DNA from: Fasciola hepatica
Lineage: Eukaryota; Platyhelminthes; Trematoda; Plagiorchiida; Fasciolidae
DNA length: 64,000 bases
NCBI GenBank assembly: GCA_948099385.1
Contig: CANUEZ040000208.1
Span: 930,001-994,000 of the forward strand
Reading direction: 5' to 3'
Positions 39,701 through 52,200 of this stretch are shown here, piece by piece (position 1 is the stretch's first letter; each line of letters begins with the position of its first letter). Under the pieces are notes generated by a model. That model was not told the origin of the DNA and did not search any database. It worked only from the letters and a program-made list of their open reading frames with translations. A program made the translations under genes and the position numbers.

Positions 39701-42700
39701 AGATCTAACTTGAATCGTCTCGATTGTGAACGGATACTGTTGATTGAAGAGGCGACAAATGAATGAGAATTGTCATTTCTCGTAGTTATTTGTGTCTGGG
39801 TCACTGCTGACACAACGACCAACGAGTTTGCATTTACAAGCGCTCATCTCATATTCATAGTCAGTAAGTAGTATGTGAACGTGTGTGTGGACGACATTTT
39901 CGAGGAAGCGCACGACCGGTTTGGCGGTTGTTGCCGCTCATCAGCTATGCGTACTCGGTACTCCTATGCCCACTCGTCTTCTGACTTGGACACTCCGATG
40001 ATCTTTTATGTTCAATAGGATCTAATTTGAATCGTCTCGATTGTGAATGGATACTGTTGATTGAAGAGGCGACAAATGAATGAGAATTGTCATTTCTCGT
40101 AGTTATTCGTGTCTGGGTCACTGCTAACCCAACGAACAACGAGTTTGCATTTGCAAGCGCTCATCTCATATTCATAGTCAGTAAGTAGTATGTGAACGTG
40201 TGTGTGGACGACATTTTCGAGGAAGCACACGACCGGTTTGGCGGTTGTTGCCGCTCATCAGCTATGCGTACTCGGTACTCGTATGCCCACTCGTCTTCTG
40301 ACTTGTACACTCCGATGATCTTTTATGTTCAATAGGATCTAATTTGAATCGTCTCGATTGTGAATGGATATTGTTGATTGAAGAGGCGACAAATGAATGA
40401 GAATTGTCATTTCTCGTAGTTATTCGTGTCTGGGTCACTGCTAACCCAACGAACAACGAGTTTGTATTTGCAAGCGCTCATCTCATATTCATAGTCAGTA
40501 AGTAGTATGTGAACGTGTGTGTGGACGACATTTTCGAGGAAGCGCACGACCGGTTTGGCGGTTGTTGCCGCTCATCAGCTATGCGTACTCGGTACTCCTA
40601 TGCCCACTCGTCTTCTGACTTGTACACTCCGATGATCTTTTATGTTCAATAGGATCTAATTTGAATCGTCTCGATTGTGAATGGATACTGTTGATTGAAG
40701 AGGCGACAAATGAATGAGAATTGTCATTTCTCGTAGTTATTCGTGTCTGGGTCACTGCTAACCCAACGAACAACGAGTTTGCATTTGCAAGCGCTCATCT
40801 CATATTCATAGTCAGTAAGTAGTATGTGAACGTGTATGTGGACGTCATGTTCGAGGAAGCGCACGACCGGTTTGGCGGTTGTTGCCGCTCATCAGCTATG
40901 CGTACTCGGTACTCCTATGCCCACTCGTCTTCTGACTTGTACACTCCGATGATCTTCTATAATCATTAGGATCTAATTTGAATCGTCTCGATTGTGAATG
41001 GATATTGTTGATTGAAGAGGCGACAAATGAATGAGAATTGTCATTTCTCGTAGTTATTCGTGTCTGGGTCACTGCTAACCCAACGATCAACGAGTTTGCA
41101 TTTGCAAGCGCTCATCTCATATTCATAGTCAGTAAGTAGTATGTGAACGTGTGTGTGGACGACATTTTCGAGGAAGCACACGACCGGTTTGGCGGTTGTT
41201 GCCGCTCATCAGCTATGCGTACTCGGTACTCCTATGCCCACTCGTCTTCTGACTTGTACACTCCGATGATCTTTTATGTTCAATAGGATCTAATTTGAAT
41301 CGTCTCGATTGTGAATGGATACTGTTGATTGAAGAGGCGACAAATGAATGAGAATTGTCATTTCTCGTAGTTATTCGTGTCTGGGTCACTGCTAACCCAA
41401 CGAACAACGAGTTTGCATTTACAAGCGCTCATCTCATATTCATAGTCAGTAAGTAGTATGTGAACGTGTGTGTGGACGACATTTTCGAGGAAGCGCACGA
41501 CCGGTTTGGCGGTTGTTGCCGCTCATCAGCTATGCGTACTCGGTACTCCTATGCCCACTCGTCTTCTGACTTGTACACTCCGATGATCTTTTATGTTCAA
41601 TAGGATCTAATTGGAATCGTCTCGATTGTGAATGGATACTGTTGATTGAAGAGGCGACAAATGAATGAGAATTGTCATTTCTCGTAGTTATTCGTGTCTG
41701 GGTCACTGCTAACCCAACGATCAACGAGTTTGCATTTGCAAGCGCTCATCTCATACTCATAGTCAGTAAGTAGTATGTGAACGTGTGTGTGGACGACATT
41801 TTCGAGGAAGCACACGACCGGTTTGGCGGTTGTTGCCGCTCATCAGCTATGCGTACTCGGTACTCCTATGCCCACTCGTCTTCTGACTTGTACACTCCGA
41901 TGATCTTTTATGTTCAATAGGATCTAATTTGAATCGTCTCCATTGTGAATGGATATTGTTGATTGAAGAGGCGACAAATGAATGAGAATTGTCATTTCTC
42001 GTAGTTATTCGTGTCTGGGTCACTGCTAACCCAACGAACAACGAGTTTGCATTTGCAAGCGCTCATCTCATATTCATAGTCAGTTAGTAGTATGTGAACG
42101 TGTGTGTGGACGACATTTTCGAGGAAGCACACGACCGGTTTGGCGGTTGTTGCCGCTCATCAGCTATGCGTACTCGGTACTCCTATGCCCACTCGTCTTC
42201 TGACTTGTACACTCCGATGATCTTCTATAATCATTAGGATCTAATTTGAATCGTCTCGATTGTGAATGGATACTGTTGATTGAAGAGGCGACAAATGAAT
42301 GAGAATTGTCATTTCTCGTAGTTATTCGTGTCTGGGTCACTGCTAACCCAACGATCAACGAGTTTGCATTTGCAAGCGCTCATCTCATATTCATAGTCAG
42401 TAAGTAGTATGTGAACGTGTGTGTGGACGACATTTTCGAGGAAGCACACGACCGGTTTGGCGGTTGTTGCCGCTCATCAGCTATGCGTACTCGGTACTCC
42501 TATGCCCACTCGTCTTCCGACTTGTACACTCCGATGATCTTTTATGTTCAATAGGATCTAATTTGAATCGTCTCGATTGTGAATGGATACTGTTGATTGA
42601 AGAGGCGACAAATGAATGAGAATTGTCATTTCTCGTAGTTATTCGTGTCTGTGTCACTGCTAACCCAACGATCAACGAGTTTGCATTTGCAAGCGCTCAT

Positions 42701-43118
42701 CTCATACTCATAGTCAGTAAGTAGTATGTGAACGTGTGTGTGGACGACATTTTCGAGGAAGCACACGACCGGTTTGGCGGTTGTTGCCGCTCATCAGCTA
42801 TGCGTACTCGGTACTCCTATGCCCACTCGTCTTCTGACTTGTACACTCCGATGATCTTTTATGTTCAATAGGATCTAATTTGAATCGTCTCGATTGTGAA
42901 TGGATATTGTTGATTGAAGAGGCGACAAATGAATGAGAATTGTCATTTCTCGTAGTTATTCGTGTCTGGGTCACTGCTAACCCAACGAACAACGAGTTTG
43001 CATTTGCAAGCGCTCATCTCATATTCATAGTCAGTTAGTAGTATGTGAACGTGTGTGTGGACGACATTTTCGAGGAAGCACACGACCGGTTTGGCGGTTG
43101 TTGCCGCTCATCAGCTAT

Positions 43119-46100
43119 GCGTACTCGGTACTCCTATGCCCACTCGTCTTCTGACTTGTACACTCCGATGATCTTTTATGTTCAATAGGATCTAATTTGA
43201 ATCTACTCGATTGTGAATGGATACTGTTGATTGAAGAGGCGACAAATGAACGAGAATTGTCATTTCTCGTAGTTATTTGTGTCTGGGTCACTGCTAACCC
43301 AACGAACAACGAGTTTGCATTTGCAAGCGCTCATCTCATATTCATAGTCAGTAAGTAGTATGTGAACGTGTGTGTGGACGACATTTTCGAGGAAGCACAC
43401 GACCGGTTTGGCGGTTGTTGCCGCTCGTCAGCTATGCGTACTCGGTACTCCTATGCCCACTCGTCTTCTGACTTGTACACTCCGATGATCTTTTATGTTC
43501 AATAGGATCTAATTTGAATCGTCTCGATTGTGAATGGATACTGTTGATTGAAGAGGCGACAAATGAATGAGAATTGTCATTTCTCGTAGTTATTCGTGTC
43601 TGGGTCACTGCTAACCCAACGATCAACGAGTTTGCATTTGCAAGCGCTCATCTCATATTCATAGTCAGTAAGTAGTATGTGAACGTGTGTGTGGACGACA
43701 TTTTCGAGGAAGCGCACGACCGGTTTGGCGGTTGTTGCCGCTCATCAGCTATGCGTACTCGGTACTCCTATGCCCACTCGTCTTCCGACTTGTACACTCC
43801 GATGATCTTTTATGTTCAATAGGATCTAATTTGAATCGTCTCGATTGTGAATGGATACTGTTGATTGAAGAGGCGACAAATGAATGAGAATTGTCATTTC
43901 TCGTAGTTATTCGTGTCTGGGTCACTGCTAACCCAACGAACAACGAGTTTGCATTTGCAAGCGCTCATCTCATATTCATAGTCAGTAAGTAGTATGTGAA
44001 CGTGTGTGTGGACGACATTTTCGAGGAAGCACACGACCGGTTTGGCGGTTGTTGCCGCTCATCAGCTATGCGTACTCGGTACTCCTATGCCCACTCGTCT
44101 TCTGACTTGTACACTCCGATGATCTTTTATGTTCAATAGGATCTAATTTGAATCGTCTCGATTGTGAATGGATACTGTTGATTGAAGAGGCGACAAATGA
44201 ATGAGAATTGTCATTCTCGTAGTTATTTGTGTCTGGGTCACTGCTAACCCAACGAACAACGAGTTTGCATTTGCAAGCGCTCATCTCATATTCATAGTCA
44301 GTAAGTAGTATGTGAACGTGTGTGTGGACGACATTTTCGAGGAAGCACACGACCGGTTTGGCGGTTGTTGCCGCTCATCAGCTATGCGTACTCGGTACTC
44401 CTATGCCCACTCGTCTTCCGACTTGTACACTCCGATGATCTTTTATGTTCAATAGGATCTAATTTGAATCGTCTCGATTGTGAATGGATACTGTTGATTG
44501 AAGAGGCGACAAATGAATGAGAATTGTCATTTCTCGTAGTTATTCGTGTCTGGGTCACTGCTAACCCAACGATCAACGAGTTTGCATTTGCAAGCGCTCA
44601 TCTCATATTCATAGTCAGTAAGTAGTATGTGATCGTGTGTGTGGACGACATTTTCGAGGAAGCACACGACCGGTTTGGCGGTTGTTGCCGCTCATCAGCT
44701 ATGCGTACTCGGTACTCCTATGCCCACTCGTCTACTGACTTGTACACTCCGATGATCTTTTATGTTCAATAGGATCTAATTTGAATCGTCTCGATTGTGA
44801 ATGGATACTGTTGATTGAAGAGGCGACAAATGAACGAGAATTGTCATTTCTCGTAGTTATTTGTGTCTGGGTCACTGCTAACACAACGAACAACGAGTTT
44901 GCATTTGCAAGCGCTCATCTCATATTCATAGTCAGTAAGTAGTATGTGAACGTGTGTGTGGACGACATTTTCGAGGAAGCACACGACCGGTTTGGCGGTT
45001 GTTGCCGCTCGTCAGCTATGCGTACTCGGTACTCCTATGCCCACTCGTCTTCTGACTTGTACACTCCGATGATCTTTTATGTTCAATAGGATCTAATTTG
45101 AATCGTCTCGATTGTGAATGGATATTGTTGATTGAAGAGGCGACAAATGAATGAGAATTGTCATTTCTCGTAGTTATTCGTGTCTGGGTCACTGCTAACC
45201 CAACGATCAACGAGTTTGCATTTGCAAGCGCTCATCTCATATTCATAGTCAGTAAGTAGTATGTGAACGTGTGTGTGGACGACATTTTCGAGGAAGCACA
45301 CGACCGGTTTGGCGGTTGTTGCCGCTCATCAGCTATGCGTACTCGGTACTCCTATGCCCACTCGTCTTCCGACTTGTACACTCCGATGATCTTTTATGTT
45401 CAATAGGATCTAATTTGAATCGTCTCGATTGTGAATGGATACTGTTGATTGAAGAGGCGACAAATGAATGAGAATTGTCATTTCTCGTAGTTATTCGTGT
45501 CTGGGTCACTGCTAACCCAACGATCAACGAGTTTGCATTTGCAAGCGCTCATCTCATATTCATAGTCAGTAAGTAGTATGTGATCGTGTGTGTGGACGAC
45601 ATTTTCGAGGAAGCACACGACCGGTTTGGCGGTTGTTGCCGCTCATCAGCTATGCGTACTCGGTACTCCTATGCCCACTCGTCTTCTGACTTGTACACTC
45701 CGATGATCTTTTATGTTCAATAGGATCTAATTTGAATCGTCTCGATTGTGAATGGATACTGTTGATTGAAGAGGCGACAAATGAATGAGAATTGTCATTC
45801 TCGTAGTTATTTGTGTCTGGGTCACTGCTAACCCAACGAACAACGAGTTTGCATTTGCAAGCGCTCATCTCATATTCATAGTCAGTAAGTAGTATGTGAA
45901 CGTGTGTGTGGACGACATTTTCGAGGAAGCACACGACCGGTTTGGCGGTTGTTGCCGCTCATCAGCTATGCGTACTCGGTACTCCTATGCACACTCGTCT
46001 ACTGACTTGTACACTCCGATGATCTTTTATGTTCAATAGGATCTAATTTGAATCGTCTCGATTGTGAATGGATACTGTTGATTGAAGAGGCGACAAATGA

Positions 46101-46285
46101 ATGAGAATTGTCATTCTCGTAGTTATTTGTGTCTGGGTCACTGCTAACCCAACGAACAACGAGTTTGCATTTGCAAGCGCTCATCTCATATTCATAGTCA
46201 GTAAGTAGTATGTGAACGTGTGTGTGGACGACATTTTCGAGGAAGCGCACGACCGGTTTGGCGGTTGTTGCCGCTCATCAGCTAT
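43119..46285 (+). repeat. 5-unit higher-order repeat with internal exchange
   Basis: Copy 1 is 43119-44702 (1584 bp) and copy 2 is 44703-46285 (1583 bp). Markers recurring at 1584 bp are ATGAACGAGAATTG with an end of CGCTCGTCAGC, a CGATCAACG unit, a CTTCCGAC unit, and a one-base-short GTCATTCTCG unit with TTTGTG. The fifth units do not match. Instead the unit at 44386 (CTTCCGAC, CGATCAACG, GTGATCGTG) matches the one at 45337, three units away, so an exchange at a different register followed the duplication. The unit at 45970 repeats the GTCATTCTCG deletion of its left neighbour. Confidence 0.82.
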
Positions 46286-49200
46286 GCGTACTCGGTACTC
46301 CTACGCCCACTCGTCTTCTGACTTGTACACTCCGATGATCTTTTATGTTCAATAGGATCTAATTTGAATCGTCTCGATTGTGAATGGATATTGTTGATTG
46401 AAGAGGCGACAAATGAATGAGAATTGTCATTTCTCGTAGTTATTCGTGTCTGGGTCACTGCTAACCCAACGAACAACGAGTTTGCATTTGCAAGCGCTCA
46501 TCTCATATTCATAGTCAGTAAGTAGTATGTGAACGTGTGTGTGGACGACATTTTCGAGAAAGCACACGACCGGTTTGGCGGTTGTTGCCGCTCATCAGCT
46601 ATGCGTACTCGGTACTCCTATGCACACTCTTCTACTGACTTATACACTCCGATGATCTTTTATGTTCAATAGGATCTAATTTGAATCGTCTCGATTGTGA
46701 ATGGATACTGTTGATTGAAGAGGCGACAAATGAATGAGAATTGTCATTTCTCGTAGTTATTCGTGTCTGGGTCACTGCTAACCCAACGAACAACGAGTTT
46801 GCATTTGCAAGCGCTCATCTCATATTCATAGTCAGTAAGTAGTATGTGAACGTGTGTGTGGACGACATTTTCGAGGAAGCACACGACCGGTTTGGCGGTT
46901 GTTGCCGCTCATCAGCTATGCGTACTCGGTACTCCTATGCCCACTCGACTTCTGACTTATACACTCCGATGATCTTTTATGTTCAATAGGATCTAATTTG
47001 AATCGTCTCGATTGTGAATGGATACTGTTGATTGAAGAGGCGACAAATGAATGAGAATTGTCATTTCTCGTAGTTATTCGTGTCTGGGTCACTGCTAACC
47101 CAACGAACAACGAGTTTGCATTTGCAAGCGCTCATCTCATATTCATAGTCAGTAAGTAGTATGTGAACGTGTGTGTGGACGACATTTTCGAGGAAGCACA
47201 CGACCGGTTTGGCGGTTGTTGCCGCTCATCAGCTATGCGTACTCGGTACTCCTATGCCCACTCGACTTCTGACTTATACACTCCGATGATCTTTTATGTT
47301 CAATAGGATCTAATTTGAATCGTCTCGATTGTGAATGGATATTGTTGATTGAAGAGGCGACAAATGAATGAGAATTGTCATTTCTCGTAGTTATTCGTGT
47401 CTGGGTCACTGCTAACCCAACGAACAACGAGTTTGCATTTGCAAGCGCTCATCTCATATTCATAGTCAGTAAGTAGTATGTGAACGTGTGTGTGGACGAC
47501 ATTTTCGAGGAAGCACACGACCGGTTTGGCGGTTGTTGCCGCTCATCAGCTATGCGTACTCGGTACTCCTATGCCCACTCGTCTACTGACTTATACACTC
47601 CGATGATCTTTTATGTTCAATGGGATCTAATTTGAATCGTCTCGATTGTGAATGGATACTGTTGATTGAAGAGGCGACAAATGAATGAGAATTGTCATTT
47701 CTCGTAGTTATTCGTGTCTGTGTCACTGCTAACCCAACGAACAACGAGTTTGCATTTGCAAGCGCTCATCTCATATTCATAGTCAGTAAGTAGTATGTGA
47801 ACGTGTGTGTGGACGACATTTTCGAGGAAGCACACGACCGGTTTGGCGGTTGTTGCCGCTCATCAGCTATGCGTACTCGGTACTCCTACGCCCACTCGTC
47901 TTCTGACTTGTACACTCCGATGATCTTTTATGTTCAATAGGATCTAATTTGAATCGTCTCGATTGTGAATGGATACTGTTGATTGAAGAGGCGACAAATG
48001 AATGAGAATTGTCATTTCTCGTAGTTATTTGTGTCTGGGTCACTGCTAACCCAACGAACAACGAGTTTGCATTTGCAAGCGCTCATCTCATATTCATAGT
48101 CAGTAAGTAGTATGTGAACGTGTGTGTGGACGACATTTTCGAGGAGCAAACACGACCGGTTTGGCGGTTGTTGCCGCTCATCAGCTATGCGTACTCGGTA
48201 CTCCTATGCCCACTCGACTTCTGACTTGTACACTCCGATGATCTTTTATGTTCAATAGGATCTAATTTGAATCGTCTCGATTGTGAATGGATACTGTTGA
48301 TTGAAGAGGCGACAAATGAATGAGAATTGTCATTTCTCGTAGTTATTCGTGTCTGGGTCACTGCTAACCCAACGAACAACGAGTTTGCATTTGCAAGCGC
48401 TCATCTCATATTCATAGTCAGTAAGTAGTATGTGAACGTGTGTGTGGACGACATTTTCGAGGAAGCACACGACCGGTTTGGCGGTTGTTGCCGCTCATCA
48501 GCTATGCGTACTCGGTACTCCTATGCCCACTCGTCTTCTGACTTGTACACTCCGATGATCTTTTATGTTCAATAGGATCTAATTTGAATCGTCTCGATTG
48601 TGAATGGATACTGTTGATTGAAGAGGCGACAAACGAATGAGAATTGTCATTTCTCGTAGTTATTCGTGTCTGGGTCACTGCTAACCAAACGAACAACGAG
48701 TTTGCATTTGCAAGCGCTCATCTCATATTCATAGTCAGTAAGTAGTATGTGAACGTGTGTGTGGACGACATTTTCGACGAAGCACACGACCGGTTTGGCG
48801 GTTGTTGCCGCTCATCAGCTATGCGTACTCGGTACTCCTGTGCCCACTCGTCTTCTGACTTGTACACTCCGATGATCTTTTATGTTCAATAGGATCTAAT
48901 TTGAATCGTCTCGATTGTGAATGGATACTGTTGATTGAAGAGGCGACAAATGAATGAGAATTGTCATTTCTCGTAGTTATTCGTGTCTGGGTCACTGCTA
49001 ACCCAACGAACAACGAGTTTGCATTTGCAAGCGCTCATCTCATATTCATAGTCAGTAAGTAGTATGTGAACGTGTGTGTGGACGACATTTTCGAGGAGCA
49101 AACACGACCGGTTTGGCGGTTGTTGCCGCTCATCAGCTATGCGTACTCGGTACTCCTATGCCCACTCGTCTTCTGACTTGTACACTCCGATGATCTTTTA

Positions 49201-52200
49201 TGTTCAATAGGATCTAATTTGAATCGTCTCGATTGTGAATGGATACTGTTGATTGAAGAGGCGACAAATGAACGAGAATTGTCATTTCTCGTAGTTATTT
49301 GTGTCTGGGTCACTGCTAACCCAACGAACAACGAGTTTGCATTTGCAAGCGCTCATCTCATATTCATAGTCAGTATATAGTATGTGAACGTGTGTGTGGA
49401 CGACATTTTCGAGGAAGCGCACGACCGGTTTGGCGGTTGTTGCCGCTCATCAGCTATGCGTACTCGGTACTCCTATGCCCACTCGTCTTCTGACTTGTAC
49501 ACTCCGATGATCTTTTATGTTCAATAGGATCTAATTTGAATCGTCTCGATTGTGAATGGATACTGTTGATTGAAGAGGCGACAAATGAATGAGAATTGTC
49601 ATTTCTCGTAGTTATTTGTGTCTGGGTCACTGCTAACCCAACGAACAACGAGTTTGCATTTGCAAGCGCTCATCTCATATTCATAGTCAGTAAGTAGTAT
49701 GTGAACGTGTGTGTGGACGACATTTTCGAGGAAGCACACGACCGGTTTGGCGGTTGTTGCCGCTCATCAGCTATGCGTACTCGGTACTCCTATGCCCACT
49801 CGACTTCTGACTTGTACACTCCGATGATCTTTTATGTTCAATAGGATCTAATTTGAATCGTCTCGATTGTGAATGGATACTGTTGATTGAAGAGGCGACA
49901 AATGAATGAGAATTGTCATTTCTCGTAGTTATTCGTGTCTGGGTCACTGCTAACCCAACGAACAACGAGTTTGCACTTGCAAGCGCTCATCTCATATTCA
50001 TAGTCAGTTAGTAGTATGTGAACGTGTGTGTGGACGACATTTTCGAGGAAGCACACGACCGGTTTGGCGGTTGTTGCCGCTCATCAGCTATGCGTACTCG
50101 GTACTCCTATGCCCACTCGTCTTCTGACTTGTACACTCCGATGATCTTTTATGTTCAATAGGATCTAATTTGAATCGTCTCGATTGTGAATGGATATTGT
50201 TGATTGAAGAGGCGACAAATGAATGAGAATTGTCATTTCTCGTAGTTATTCGTGTCTGGGTCACTGCTAACCCAACGAACAACGAGTTTGCATTTGCAAG
50301 CGCTCATCTCATATTCATAGTCAGTAAGTAGTATGTGAACGTGTGTGTGGACGACATTTTCGAGGAAGCACACGACCGGTTTGGCGGTTGTTGCCGCTCA
50401 TCAGCTATGCGTACTCGGTACTCCTATGCCCACTCGTCTTCTGACTTGTACACTCCGATGATCTTTTATGTTCAATAGGATCTAATTTGAATCGTCTCGA
50501 TTGTGAATGGATACTGTTGATTGAAGAGGCGACAAATGAATGAGAATTGTCATTTCTCGTAGTTATTCGTGTCTGGGTCACTGCTAACCCAACGAACAAC
50601 GAGTTTGCATTTGCAAGCGCTCATCTCATATTCATAGTCAGTAAGTAGTATGTGAACGTGTGTGTGGACGACATTTTCGAGGAAGCGCACGACCGGTTTG
50701 GCGGTTGTTGCCGCTCATCAGCTATGCGTACTCGGTACTCCTATGCCCACTCGACTTCTGACTTGTACACTCCGATGATCTTTTATGTTCAATAGGATCT
50801 AATTTGAATCGTCTCGATTGTGAATGGATACTGTTGATTGAAGAGGCGACAAATGAATGAGAATTGTCATTTCTCGTAGTTATTCGTGTCTGGGTCACTG
50901 CTAACCCAACGAACAACGAGTTTGCATTTGCAAGCGCTCATCTCATATTCATAGTCAGTAAGTAGTATGTGAACGTGTGTGTGGACGACATTTTCGAGGA
51001 AGCACACGACCGGTTTGGCGGTTGTTGCCGCTCATCAGCTATGCGTACTCGGTACTCCTATGCCCACTCGTCTTCTGACTTGTACACTCCGATGATCTTT
51101 TATGTTCAATAGGATCTAATTTGAATCGTCTCGATTGTGAATGGATACTGTTGATTGAAGAGGCGACAAATGAATGAGAATTGTCATTTCTCGTAGTTAT
51201 TCGTGTCTGGGTCACTGCTAACCCAACGAACAACGAGTTTGCATTTGCAAGCGCTCATCTCATATTCATAGTCAGTAAGTAGTATGTGAACGTGTGTGTG
51301 GACGACATTTTCGAGGAAGCACACGACCGGTTTGGCGGTTGTTGCCGCTCATCAGCTATGCGTACTCGGTACTCGTATGCCCACTCGTCTTCTGACTTGT
51401 ACACTCCGATGATCTTCTATAATCATTAGGATCTAATTTGAATCGTCTCGATTGTGAATGGATACTGTTGATTGAAGAGGCGACAAATGAATGAGAATTG
51501 TCATTTCTCGTAGTTATTCGTGTCTGGGTCACTGCTAACCCAACGAACAACGAGTTTGCATTTGCAAGCGCTCATCTCATATTCATAGTCAGTAAGTAGT
51601 ATGTGAACGTGTGTGTGGACGACATTTTCGAGGAAGCACACGACCGGTTTGGCGGTTGTTGCCGCTCATCAGCTATGCGTACTCGGTACTCCTATGCCCA
51701 CTCGTCTTCTGACTTATACACTCCGATGATCTTTTATGTTCAATAGGATCTAATTTGAATCGTCTCGATTGTGAACGGATACTGTTGATTGAAGAGGCGA
51801 CAAATGAATGAGAATTGTCATTTCTCGTAGTTATTCGTGTCTGTGTCACTGCTAACCCAACGAACAACGAGTTTGCATTTGCAAGCGCTCATCTCATATT
51901 CATAGTCAGTAAGTAGTATGTGAACGTGTGTGTGGACGACATTTTCGAGGAAGCACACGACCGGTTTGGCGGTTGTTGCCGCTCATCAGCTATGCGTACT
52001 CGGTACTCCTATGCCCACTCGTCTTCTGACTTGTACACTCCGATGATCTTTTATGTTCAATAGGATCTAATTTGAAACGTCTCGATTGTGAATGGATACT
52101 GTTGATTGAAGAGGCGACAAATGAATGAGAATTGTCATTTCTCGTAGTTATTCGTGTCGGGTTCACTGCTAACCCAACGAACAACGGGTTTGCATTTGCA

